From CAZIKB01 sp964539665 (GTDB lineage Bacteria; Zhuqueibacterota; Zhuqueibacteria; Oceanimicrobiales; Oceanimicrobiaceae): DNA of 26,284 nucleotides. The notes below the pieces were generated by a model. It was given only the letters and a program-made list of their open reading frames with translations. It had not been told where the DNA came from and searched no databases. Position 1 is the first letter of the stretch. Each line of letters opens with the position of its first letter. Positions 15,474 through 24,159 of the stretch are shown one piece after another. Position numbers and translations under genes: made by a program. The stretch covers positions 1-26,284 of the forward strand of contig CAZIKB010000096.1 in NCBI GenBank assembly GCA_964539665.1, given 5' to 3'.

Positions 15474-18400
15474 ATGAAAATCATTGACCTCGCGATCCGC
15501 CGAAGAGTGACTGTATCCATGGTTACTCTTGCCATTGTCATTTTTGGTTTTGTGGCATTTAATAGACTGGATGTTACGCTGCTGCCCAATCTAACTTATC
15601 CCACATTAACTATTCGTACTGAATATCCTGGGGCAGCGCCCATCGAGGTTGAAAATTTAGTCACAAAGCCCATCGAAGAAGCGCTGGGTGTGGTGAAAAA
15701 TCTAATCGATGTGCGTTCTATTTCCCGCTCCGGTCAATCCGATGTTATCCTGGAATTTGAATGGGGTACGAATATGGATTATGCCGGCCTGGATGTCCGC
15801 GAAAAATTAGATGCTTTAAACCTGCCGTTAGAAGTGAAGAAACCATTAGTTTTGCGGTTCGATCCGTCTTTGGATGCCATCGTTACTTTGGCTTTATTCA
15901 GGCAGAAAAAGAGTGAAGAAAAATCAACCGAAAATTTAAAACTGGTCAATAATTTATCTTCAAATGAACAGTTAATCGATGAAAGCAATTTGAAGTATTT
16001 AAGGACCCTTTCGGAAGAACAACTAAAAAAAGAATTAGAATCCATTCTGGGCGTGGCTGCTGTAAAGATTAGCGGCGGATTGGAGGAAGAAATTCAGGTT
16101 GAAGTCGATCAAGGTAAATTAAACCAACTCGATATAACCATCCAGGAAGTAGCCAATCGATTAAGACAGGAAAATGTGAATCTTGCTGGCGGCAATTTAA
16201 AGGAAGGCGCACATCAGTATCTTGTGCGTACGCTTAATCAATTCAAATCGGTTGATGAAATCCGCAATGTTATTCTCCGCAGTAAAGAAGGCTCAAATAT
16301 TTATCTGAAAGATATTGCAGATGTAATTGAGGGGTATAAAGAACGAAAAGCCATTAGCAGAATCGATGGCGTTGAAGCTGTTGAAATTGCCATTTACAAA
16401 GAAGGTGACGCCAATACGGTTGCAGTGGCGAAGGCGTTAAAAAGCCGATTGCCGCGCATTAATAAACTGCTGCCTGAAGGCGCTGAACTAAAAGTGGTTT
16501 ATGACCAGTCGATTTTCATTGAAAGCGCTGTAAATGAAGTTGTCTATGCCGCTGTGTTTGGCGGAATTTTAGCTTTTTTTGTTCTTTATTTCTTTCTTAG
16601 AAATATCTGGAGCACGGTAATTATATGTTTAGCGATCCCCATTTCCGTTATTGCTACTTTTAACCTGATGCTGAGCGGAGACATTACTTTAAACATCATG
16701 TCCCTCGGCGGCATTGCATTAGGCATTGGCATGCTCGTTGACAATTCAGTGGTGGTTTTAGAGAGTATATTTCGGTACCGTGAGAAAGGTACGGCTATCA
16801 TGGTTGCAGCACAGAAAGGAGCCAGTGAGGTAGGTATGGCTGTCACCGCCTCAACTTTGACCACTATCGCTGTGTTTTTCCCGCTGGTGTTTGTAAAAGG
16901 CATTGCAGGACAGCTTTTTCGGGATCAGGCATTAACGGTCACGTTTTCACTTCTGGCTTCTCTGATTGTTGCCTTAACACTCATCCCCATGATGGCTTCT
17001 TTAGGCGGCAAAAAGAAGCAGGCGCTGGAGTTTAAAGAAGAAGCGGAAAAGCCCAGGAAGTCTCATGGTAAGATTGTTCGCGGGATAATAAGATTTTTCA
17101 GATTCATTTTTTCAACCATGCCAACTTTTATTCTAACCTGGACCATTCGTATTTCAAAAGCCCTTTCTAAAGCATTGAAATTTTTGGTAACTCCTTTTGT
17201 AAATCTGTTTGAAAGAGTGTTTAATAAGGTAAATCGAAATTATCCCAAATTCCTGGACTGGGCGTTGAATCATCGACCTGTTACATTAAGTACCGCCATC
17301 GGACTTTTTGTGATTAGTATGCTGTTTATCCCAAAACTGGGATTGCAGCTCATTCCGCAATTGTCTCAGGGAGAATTTATTGTTGAGGTTAAGCTGTCGC
17401 CCGGAACACCCCTGATTCAGACGGATAGACTAATTGCGAGGATGCAAAACGAAGCTCATGGCAATCAAATTATTCACACGATGTTTTCTGTAGCAGGAAC
17501 CGGCAATCGCCTGGATGCCAATCCTGAAGAGGGAGGTGAAAATTGGGGAGAGATCAGGATTAAAATGCTGCCTGGCGCCGACCGTACTGATGAGGAGCTC
17601 TTAATGACAGAATTAAGAGAACGCTTTAGCCATATCGCGGGTGCAGAATACAAGTTTACCCGACCCACACTATTTAGTTTCAGAACGCCAATTGAAATAG
17701 AAATCGCTGGCTACGATCTCAAAGGTCTCAAAAAGTTGTCTGATATAATGGTGCGAAAATTGGAAGAAAATCCAAAATTTACGGACATTAAATCAACCAT
17801 GCAGGGTGGCTATCCTGAAATTCAAATATATTTTGACCGGGAAAAAATTGCTTCTTATGGTCTGCAAGTGCCTGAAGTGGCGCAGACGGTGGTGAATAAA
17901 GTAAAAGGTGAATTAGCCACAAGATACTCCCTGCGGGACCGAAAAATAGATATTTTGGTACGGGCACGAGAAAAAGACCGAGAATCCATTGAAAATATCC
18001 GACGAATGCTGGTTAATCCAGTAGGCATGCCAACCATACCTTTAGCATCAGTGGCGAATGTTGTTGTGGATATGGGACCCGGAGAAATCCATCGTTCCGC
18101 ACAACAACGGGTAGCGCTGGTGCGAGCTAATTTAGTGGGACATGATTTAGGCAGAGCTGCCGAGGATATTAATCGCATCATTAGTTCATTGCGAATCCCT
18201 GAAGAATTTAACATTCGATTAGCTGGCCAAAGTAATGAAATGAGCGTGTCCTTTCAATCCTTACGCTTAGCATTAATCCTGGCTGTTTTTTTAGTCTATT
18301 TGGTCATGGCTTCACAGTTCGAATCCTTACTGCACCCGTTTGTCATCATGTTTACCATTCCGTTAGCATTAATCGGCGTGGTGTTTGCTTTGCTGCTTAC

Positions 18401-18743
18401 GGGGAATTCCCTCAGCGTGGTTGTGTTTATAGGTCTGATTATGCTTGCTGGAATTGTAGTGAACAACGCTATTGTTTTAATCGATTACATAAATCAAATG
18501 CGTAAAAGCGGCATGGCAAAATTAGAAGCCATAAAAGAAGCTGGAAAGGTGCGACTTCGTCCTATTATGATGACCACTTTGACGACTGTTTTAGGATTAC
18601 TGCCGCTGGCACTGGGACTGGGTGAAGGCGCAGAAGTTCGGGCGCCCATGGCGATTACCGTGATTGGTGGATTGCTGGTGTCCACCATGTTGACGCTGGT
18701 GGTGATACCAGTGGTTTATTCGATTGTTGATCGGAAGGGTTAA
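15474..18743 (+). CDS. RND efflux pump, HAE1/AcrB-like (first of two)
   Basis: A 1089-residue inner-membrane proton-driven exporter with the two-fold RND layout: a membrane helix near residues 12-30, porter domain, helices 2-6, then a second set. Helix 4 carries GMLVDNSVVVLESI (Asp423, Asn424) and helix 10 carries GIVVNNAIVLID (Asn997, Asn998). The AcrB pair Asp-Asp and Lys are therefore represented by Asp-Asn and Asn-Asn, as in many AcrB-like pumps outside the enterobacteria. The link between the two halves (about 507-600) is unusually long, basic and amphipathic, and a hydrophilic insertion occurs near residues 143-175. The ATG at 15474 has AAGGG 6-7 bases upstream. The substrate cannot be told from sequence. 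It works with the upstream adaptor and probably the following pump. Confidence 0.93.
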   Translation: MKIIDLAIRRRVTVSMVTLAIVIFGFVAFNRLDVTLLPNLTYPTLTIRTEYPGAAPIEVENLVTKPIEEALGVVKNLIDVRSISRSGQSDVILEFEWGTNMDYAGLDVREKLDALNLPLEVKKPLVLRFDPSLDAIVTLALFRQKKSEEKSTENLKLVNNLSSNEQLIDESNLKYLRTLSEEQLKKELESILGVAAVKISGGLEEEIQVEVDQGKLNQLDITIQEVANRLRQENVNLAGGNLKEGAHQYLVRTLNQFKSVDEIRNVILRSKEGSNIYLKDIADVIEGYKERKAISRIDGVEAVEIAIYKEGDANTVAVAKALKSRLPRINKLLPEGAELKVVYDQSIFIESAVNEVVYAAVFGGILAFFVLYFFLRNIWSTVIICLAIPISVIATFNLMLSGDITLNIMSLGGIALGIGMLVDNSVVVLESIFRYREKGTAIMVAAQKGASEVGMAVTASTLTTIAVFFPLVFVKGIAGQLFRDQALTVTFSLLASLIVALTLIPMMASLGGKKKQALEFKEEAEKPRKSHGKIVRGIIRFFRFIFSTMPTFILTWTIRISKALSKALKFLVTPFVNLFERVFNKVNRNYPKFLDWALNHRPVTLSTAIGLFVISMLFIPKLGLQLIPQLSQGEFIVEVKLSPGTPLIQTDRLIARMQNEAHGNQIIHTMFSVAGTGNRLDANPEEGGENWGEIRIKMLPGADRTDEELLMTELRERFSHIAGAEYKFTRPTLFSFRTPIEIEIAGYDLKGLKKLSDIMVRKLEENPKFTDIKSTMQGGYPEIQIYFDREKIASYGLQVPEVAQTVVNKVKGELATRYSLRDRKIDILVRAREKDRESIENIRRMLVNPVGMPTIPLASVANVVVDMGPGEIHRSAQQRVALVRANLVGHDLGRAAEDINRIISSLRIPEEFNIRLAGQSNEMSVSFQSLRLALILAVFLVYLVMASQFESLLHPFVIMFTIPLALIGVVFALLLTGNSLSVVVFIGLIMLAGIVVNNAIVLIDYINQMRKSGMAKLEAIKEAGKVRLRPIMMTTLTTVLGLLPLALGLGEGAEVRAPMAITVIGGLLVSTMLTLVVIPVVYSIVDRKG

Positions 18744-18750
18744 ATTGATT

Positions 18751-18913
18751 GATTCTGGATTCAAGATGCTCGATTCTGGATGCTTGATGCTCGGTGCAAA
18801 ACAGGATGCTGGATACTTGATACTTGCTACTTTTGTTGTATTATCCGGTATTCAGAAGCCAGTATCTGGTAACCAGTAACCAGTATCCAGAATCCAGTAA
18901 CCAGTATCGTTTC
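18751..18913. repeat. Inverted element with heptamer-periodic arms (copy 4)
   Basis: The left arm is a run of 7-base words of the type GATTCTG / GATGCTT / GATACTT (18751-18832, with one register break near 18800). The right arm is a run of words of the type ACCAGTA / TCCAGTA (18858-18906). GATTCTGGAT (18751-18760) is an exact reverse complement of 18885-18894. It fills almost the whole gap between the two pump genes and uses the same word family as the element at 15346. Confidence 0.8.
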
Positions 18914-18963
18914 ATCACTCTAATATTGTATTGGGTTTTCAATTACTTAATCAGAGAGATAAC

Positions 18964-21900
18964 ATGAACCTATCAAAAACCGCACTCAGCAGACCTGTAA
19001 CCACTGTCATGGTTTTTTTATCATTATTTTTATTAGGCGGTATCGCCGGGCAAATGCTTCCTTTTGAATTTCTCCCTGATGTGGATTTCCCTGGAGTTTT
19101 TATCAATTTTCCATATCCAAACTCCACACCTAAAGAGGTTGAAGAACTGATAACCATTCCTGTCGAAGAAGTGCTTGGAACCATGAGCGGAATTAAACGC
19201 ATGGATTCTAATTCAGATGAGAATGGCGTTGGTATCAATTTACAATTCGATTGGGGCGAAGAGACTTCTATCAAAGCTATGGAAGCAAAAGAAAAAATAG
19301 AAAGTATCTGGAACCAGCTTCCTCCGGACCTTGAGCGCTATTTTGTTTTAAAGTTTTCGTCGTCTGATATTCCAATCATGAACCTTCGACTTTCCTCAAA
19401 ACGCGATCTTTCTAATAGCTACGATCTCATAGACCGAAATGTAAAAAGGCGCATAGAACGTATTTCAGGCGTTTCAAAAGTGCAATTGCATGGGGTTGAA
19501 AAAAAAGAAATTTTGATAGACCTCAGAGCAGACCGCATTTTAGCGCACAAAGTTGACATTGGCCGCCTTCAGCAAAATCTTCGCAATTCCAATCTGGTAT
19601 TAACGGCCGGTCGCATTACCGATGGACAAAAACGGTATAACGTACGACCTCTGGTTGAATTCCAAAGTGTGGATGATATTGAGAATTTGATAATTAATGA
19701 AAAAGGCTTACGTCTGAAAGATGTAGCTAACGTACGATATGACCACCCTGAATTGAATTACGGCCGTCACTTAGACCAAAGCTATGCTATAGGATTGGAA
19801 ATTTTTAAGGAATCAGGCGCAAATACTGTAGATGTAGGCGACCGGGTTTTAGCGGCTATCAACGAAATTGAGGGCAGTACTGAAATGCACGGGATTAAGC
19901 TTTTCTTTATGGATAATGCTGCGGAGGGTATTGTGTCCTCGATTGATGAGCTTATGAAATCAGGCATGTGGGGGGCTTTATTTGCTATATTGGTTTTGTA
20001 TTTCTTTTTAAGAAGAATTTCAACGACCCTGATTGTGGCTTTGTCCATTCCCTTTTCTTTGATCATCACTACGGGATTTATGTATTTTCTCAACATGAGC
20101 TTGAACATACTTACCATGATGGGGCTGATGCTTTCGGTGGGTATGCTGGTGGATAATGCGGTTGTTATTACAGAAAGTATCTTTCGTCATCAGAAGTTAG
20201 GCGAAAATCCAGAGCAGGCTACAATCCTTGGAATTAAAGAGGTTGGATTGGCCGTGGCTGCGGCGACTTCTACAACAGCAATTGTGTTCCTGCCTTTTAT
20301 TATGGCGACGGCGGATGAAATAACCACGTACATGAAGCATGTTTCGGTGACTATCATCATTGCTCTGGCTGCTTCCCTTTTGATTGCCCTGACTCTTATT
20401 CCTTTATTAACCTCTAAAATAAAATACAAAACTAAAACTCAGAAAGCGACAATAATTGATAAAGCCTCTGTTCATTACGGTAAAATTCTGAAGTGGACCC
20501 TGGCACACCCGGGCTATTCGACTTTAATCATAATTGGAATATTAGCCAGCACTGTGCTGCCAATCATGAATGTAAAAATCGATATGTTTCCGGAAAGAGA
20601 AGACCGGCGGTTGTACTTAAACTACTATGTCAATAGTAATTACAATGTAGAAAAAGTTGAAGAAGCGGTTGACGTCATTGAAGAATATCTTTATGCAAAC
20701 AAAGACCAATTTGACATAGAATCGGTCTATTCTTACTATCAGACCGGCTCAGCCATGTCTACATTAATTCTCAAAGAGGAGGAAGAAGCAACAAAATCTG
20801 AATTTGAATTACAAAAAGAAATTGTAAAAGATTTGCCTAAAATAGCCATAGGCAGTCCTTCATTTGAAAGGCAGTCTTCATCCGGAAGTGAGGAAAATAT
20901 TAGTATACAATTATGGGGCGATTCCAGCGAACTTTTAGCAGATTTGAGCAAAGACGTGGAATGGCGGCTTTCTAAAATACCCGGGCTGATGGATGTGCGT
21001 TCCTCTGCTGAAGCCGGCGATCGGGAAGTCCACATCAAAGTGAATCAGGAGCAAGCCCAGAAGCATGATTTTTCTGCCCAGGATGTAGGCCAGATTGTGG
21101 CTGTGGCTTTGCGGGGACAGAATCTGCGGCGATTTAAAACAGCTACTGGTGAAATTGAAATGAAATTGCGATTGCAGGATTCAGATCGTGAAAATTTAGA
21201 GCAGCTAAAAAATCTGGTTATATATGACGATTCAGGTCAATCCTTAGAATTGGCCACTCTGGCTGATTTTAACTGGCGCAAAGGCCCTCAGAGCATTCAT
21301 CGAATAGATCGGCAAACGACCATTGCAGTCACCGCAGCGCTTGAGGAATTAAGCGTTAAGGAAGCGCGCAGCAAGATTGAAAAACAGTTGGCCAAATTTG
21401 AATTACCACCCGGTTATTCCTGGGGTTTTGGAAGAAGATTTCAGCGTGAAGATGATACGGCTAAAATCATGATGATTAACATGATACTCGCTTTAATATT
21501 AATCTATTTTGTGATGGCGTCTTTATTTGAATCATTGGTCTACCCTGGCGTTATCTGGACTTCCATAATCTTTGCGATAATCGGCACCTTCTGGTTTTTC
21601 TGGATAACCGGCACTACTTTTTCTATGATGGCCTGGATTGGCGTGTTTGTTCTCATCGGTATTGTCGTAAATAATGGCATTGTCCTGATTGATCATATTA
21701 ATCAACTCAGAACCGAAGGATTGCCCCGTAAGGAAGCCATATATCAGGGGGCTGTGCACCGCATCCGGCCTATCCTGATGACAGCCGGCACCACCGTGCT
21801 TGGACTGATCCCGCTCTCTATCGGCAAAACCCTCATTGGCGGCGACGGCCCGCCTTATTTCCCCATGGCCCGCTCAATCATGGGTGGTTTGCTGTTTTCC

Positions 21901-22023
21901 ACAATAGTGACCTTAATCATTTTGCCCACTATTTATGTGGGTTTGGATAATTTGACATTATGGGGACGGAAGACTTTGCGGAAGGCTACTGGGAAAGAGG
22001 AAGCGAATATTAGCGAAAAGTAG
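18964..22023 (+). CDS. RND efflux pump, HAE1/AcrB-like (second of two)
   Basis: A 1019-residue RND transporter. The start is the ATG at 18964, with GAGAG upstream; an in-frame TTG at 18931 has no support. Helix 1 (VTTVMVFLSLFLLGGIAG) is followed by the porter domain, helices 2-6, a short central linker, and the second half. Helix 4 reads GMLVDNAVVITESI (Asp397, Asn398) and helix 10 GIVVNNGIVLIDHI (Asn903, Asn904), the same pattern as in the first pump. Sequence differs clearly from the first pump, so this is not a recent duplication. Two pumps after one adaptor resemble MdtA-MdtB-MdtC, where both pumps join in one trimer. A hairpin 33 bases after the stop may end the operon. Confidence 0.92.
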   Translation: MNLSKTALSRPVTTVMVFLSLFLLGGIAGQMLPFEFLPDVDFPGVFINFPYPNSTPKEVEELITIPVEEVLGTMSGIKRMDSNSDENGVGINLQFDWGEETSIKAMEAKEKIESIWNQLPPDLERYFVLKFSSSDIPIMNLRLSSKRDLSNSYDLIDRNVKRRIERISGVSKVQLHGVEKKEILIDLRADRILAHKVDIGRLQQNLRNSNLVLTAGRITDGQKRYNVRPLVEFQSVDDIENLIINEKGLRLKDVANVRYDHPELNYGRHLDQSYAIGLEIFKESGANTVDVGDRVLAAINEIEGSTEMHGIKLFFMDNAAEGIVSSIDELMKSGMWGALFAILVLYFFLRRISTTLIVALSIPFSLIITTGFMYFLNMSLNILTMMGLMLSVGMLVDNAVVITESIFRHQKLGENPEQATILGIKEVGLAVAAATSTTAIVFLPFIMATADEITTYMKHVSVTIIIALAASLLIALTLIPLLTSKIKYKTKTQKATIIDKASVHYGKILKWTLAHPGYSTLIIIGILASTVLPIMNVKIDMFPEREDRRLYLNYYVNSNYNVEKVEEAVDVIEEYLYANKDQFDIESVYSYYQTGSAMSTLILKEEEEATKSEFELQKEIVKDLPKIAIGSPSFERQSSSGSEENISIQLWGDSSELLADLSKDVEWRLSKIPGLMDVRSSAEAGDREVHIKVNQEQAQKHDFSAQDVGQIVAVALRGQNLRRFKTATGEIEMKLRLQDSDRENLEQLKNLVIYDDSGQSLELATLADFNWRKGPQSIHRIDRQTTIAVTAALEELSVKEARSKIEKQLAKFELPPGYSWGFGRRFQREDDTAKIMMINMILALILIYFVMASLFESLVYPGVIWTSIIFAIIGTFWFFWITGTTFSMMAWIGVFVLIGIVVNNGIVLIDHINQLRTEGLPRKEAIYQGAVHRIRPILMTAGTTVLGLIPLSIGKTLIGGDGPPYFPMARSIMGGLLFSTIVTLIILPTIYVGLDNLTLWGRKTLRKATGKEEANISEK

Positions 22024-22055
22024 AAAAGTAATATTAGTACAACTTATGCTTTTCT

Positions 22056-22088
22056 ATTCATCGGATGACTCCAAGTCATCCGATGAAT
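22056..22088. terminator. Strong hairpin after the RND operon
   Basis: A perfect 15-base stem (22056-22070 with 22074-22088; left arm ATTCATCGGATGACT) closes on a 3-base loop, 33 bases after the second pump stop. Position and strength suit a transcription end or 3' stabiliser, but no T-run follows. It could also be a dispersed palindrome. Confidence 0.5.
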
Positions 22089-22145
22089 GTAGACTATTTC
22101 TGCCTGACAAATCAATCCAGTTTTAAAATTTCACTCATTTTTAGT

Positions 22146-22177
22146 TGACAATAATTATATTTTTGTTATTATTGTCA
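22146..22177. repeat. AT-rich inverted repeat
   Basis: TGACAATAAT (22146-22155) and its exact reverse complement (22168-22177) around a 12-base T-rich loop. Possibly an operator or a second weak hairpin behind the RND operon. Confidence 0.45.
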
Positions 22178-22431
22178 TTATCAGGTTGTATTTAATCATT
22201 TGATTTTTAAATAGGCCATGAGCTATTCTTTCTCAAAGGATTGATTGCCGATGAAAGAATCATTGTTAACTATCCATACTAATCTCCCTTGTCAGAGAAC
22301 TTTTGATTTATTGGCAATTGCAAATAAAACTTAGCAAAATTACAGTCATAATTTTTGGTTTATCAATCCCAATAAAATTTCATTAGGAAGGATTGGTCGT
22401 TAAAATTAGGGAAAATAAGCTGAATGTTTGC

Positions 22432-22476
22432 CAGTTTCTGTTATATCCTTTCGGATTGAATGTTATCCAGAAACTG
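22432..22476. repeat. Inverted repeat CAGTTTCTG / CAGAAACTG
   Basis: Perfect 9-base arms at 22432-22440 and 22468-22476 with 27 bases between them. It directly precedes the GC-rich palindrome cluster upstream of hsdM. Confidence 0.45.
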
Positions 22477-22492
22477 TACAGTAACTTGATTA

Positions 22493-22561
22493 CACGGACG
22501 CTTCGCGTCGTGCCATCGCGCTGCGGATTTCCATTCGCTCGCTGCTTGGTGATCCGCAGCG
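22493..22561. repeat. GC-rich double hairpin upstream of hsdM
   Basis: Two adjacent stems. CACG(G)ACG pairs with CGTCGTG (22493-22512; one bulged G, loop CTTCG). CGCTGCGGAT (22519-22528) pairs perfectly with ATCCGCAGCG (22552-22561). It is much richer in G/C than the sequence around it, and TAAC and GTTA stand on its two outer sides. It could be a recombination-type folded site or an imported intergenic repeat; no known class fits exactly. Confidence 0.5.
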
Positions 22562-22614
22562 TGTTATGTGTGTATACAATTACCTTATAATCTAAGCGTT
22601 ACAGGAAAAGCTAT

Positions 22615-24159
22615 ATGGCCAACAATAAAAACAACAACAAAGAAGAACCGCTCGAAAAACAACTCTGGAAATCGGCTGACAAGCTGCGTAAAAACATCGA
22701 TGCTGCTGAATATAAACACATCATTCTCGGATTAATATTTCTTAAATACATTTCCGATGCTTTCGAAGAACTTCACGAAAAACTAATAAAAGGTGAAGGC
22801 GAATTTGCCGGTGCTGACCCTGAAGACCGCGACGAGTACAAAGCGGAAAATGTCTTCTTTGTGCCGCCATCCGCTCGTTGGACCTACTTGCAGTCACGGG
22901 CAAAATTGCCAGAAATCGGTAAGGATGTGGATTCAGCAATGGACGCCATTGAGCGTGACAATAATTCTCTTAAAGACGTGCTGCCAAAAGTATTTGCCCG
23001 CGGAAATCTCGATCCCACTAATCTCGGCGGACTCATTGACCTGATCAGCAATATTGCGCTGGGCGACGCTAAATCCCGAAGTGCCGATATTTTGGGTCAT
23101 GTATTTGAATATTTTCTCGGAGAGTTTGCCCTGGCCGAAGGCAAAAAGGGTGGACAGTTCTACACACCACGAAGCGTTGTGCAACTATTGGTGGAGATGC
23201 TGGAACCGTACAAAGGACGGGTGTTAGATGCCTGCTGCGGCAGCGGCGGTATTTTTGTGCAATCCGAAAAATTTGTGGAACAGCACCAGGGCAAGTTGAG
23301 CGATATTTCCATTTACGGGCAGGAAAGCAACCAGACCACCTGGCGGTTGGCTAAAATGAACCTGGCCATTCGTGGTATTGACAGCTCACAAATAAAGTGG
23401 AACAACGAAGGCTCTTTTTTAAACGATACGCACAAAGACCTGAAAGCCAATTATGTGATTGCCAATCCGCCCTTCAATGATAGCGACTGGTCCGGCGATT
23501 TGCTGCGCGGTGATGGCCGATGGAAATACGGAGACCCGCCCACCGGCAACGCCAATTATGCCTGGATACAACACTTTCTCTTCCACTTGAGCCCCAGCGG
23601 TATAGCCGGTTTTGTGTTGGCAAAAGGTGCGTTGACTTCCAAAACATCCGGTGAAGGCGATATACGTAAAAAGTTGGTGAAAGGTCGACTGGTGGATTGT
23701 ATCGTAAACCTGCCTGCGAAACTCTTTTTAAATACCCAGATCCCGGCCAGCCTGTGGTTTTTGAGCCGCAATAAAGCCAATGGCAAATTCCGTAACCGAG
23801 TTGATGAAATTTTGTTTATTGACGCCCGCAATATGGGCCATTTACTAAACCGACGTACGCGCGAGTTTTCAGAAGAAGATATAAACAAGATAGCGGAAAC
23901 CTACCACAATTGGCGCAATCCGGATAGCAACTATGAAGATGTAAAAGGTTTTTGTAATTCCGCTTCCATTGAACGTGTGAGAGAACTGGACTATGTGCTC
24001 ACGCCCGGGCGATATGTGGGTTTGCCCGATGACGAGGACGATTTTGATTTTAATGAACGGTTTAGCAAGCTGAAAGCAGAGTTTGAGGCGCAGTTGCAAG
24101 AGGAGGCGAGACTGAATGCCTTGATTGCGGAGAATTTGGGAAAGGTGAAGCTGGTATGA
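22615..24159 (+). CDS. hsdM: Type I restriction-modification system, DNA methyltransferase subunit
   Basis: A 514-residue HsdM. The N-terminal helical HsdM_N domain (about 10-140) is followed by the N6-adenine methyltransferase domain: GQFYTPR (from about 180), SAM-binding motif VLDACCGSGG (203-212) and catalytic motif NPPF (284-287). The C-terminus is a coiled, Glu-rich segment as in other HsdM proteins that contact HsdS. It methylates adenine in the site chosen by HsdS and forms the modification core of the restriction complex. The ATG has AGGA about 8 bases upstream. The gene starts the locus; its stop overlaps the start of a possible 39-residue ORF (ATGA). All catalytic motifs are intact, so modification should work if HsdS does. 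Confidence 0.96.
   Translation: MANNKNNNKEEPLEKQLWKSADKLRKNIDAAEYKHIILGLIFLKYISDAFEELHEKLIKGEGEFAGADPEDRDEYKAENVFFVPPSARWTYLQSRAKLPEIGKDVDSAMDAIERDNNSLKDVLPKVFARGNLDPTNLGGLIDLISNIALGDAKSRSADILGHVFEYFLGEFALAEGKKGGQFYTPRSVVQLLVEMLEPYKGRVLDACCGSGGIFVQSEKFVEQHQGKLSDISIYGQESNQTTWRLAKMNLAIRGIDSSQIKWNNEGSFLNDTHKDLKANYVIANPPFNDSDWSGDLLRGDGRWKYGDPPTGNANYAWIQHFLFHLSPSGIAGFVLAKGALTSKTSGEGDIRKKLVKGRLVDCIVNLPAKLFLNTQIPASLWFLSRNKANGKFRNRVDEILFIDARNMGHLLNRRTREFSEEDINKIAETYHNWRNPDSNYEDVKGFCNSASIERVRELDYVLTPGRYVGLPDDEDDFDFNERFSKLKAEFEAQLQEEARLNALIAENLGKVKLV

Larger units (their letters stand above)
22089..22614. other. Intergenic region before the type I restriction locus
   Basis: No credible gene: the only longer open frame (22393-22590) crosses the inverted repeats and has no family-like sequence. 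It contains three inverted repeats (22146-22177, 22432-22476 and the cluster 22493-22561). A TATAAT (22586-22591) stands 24 bases upstream of the hsdM start with a poor -35 match (TTATGT at 22564), so it is a possible but unproven hsdM promoter. Confidence 0.4.

Noticed and set aside
18751..18913. CRISPR array
   Set aside because: The repeat words are 7 bases, degenerate, without spacers of constant size, and paired as an inverted element; no cas gene is present.
18931..18963. TTG start eleven codons before the second pump ATG
   Set aside because: No ribosome-binding site; the ATG at 18964 has one and gives the usual RND N-terminus.
22481..22567. Integron attC site
   Set aside because: TAAC and GTTA flank the palindromes, but the outer boxes do not match the RYYYAAC/GTTRRRY consensus, the left side carries an extra hairpin, and no integrase gene is in the window.
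22393..22590. 65-codon frame upstream of hsdM
   Set aside because: It runs across the inverted repeats and the GC-rich palindrome cluster; the peptide looks random and lacks a good ribosome-binding site.
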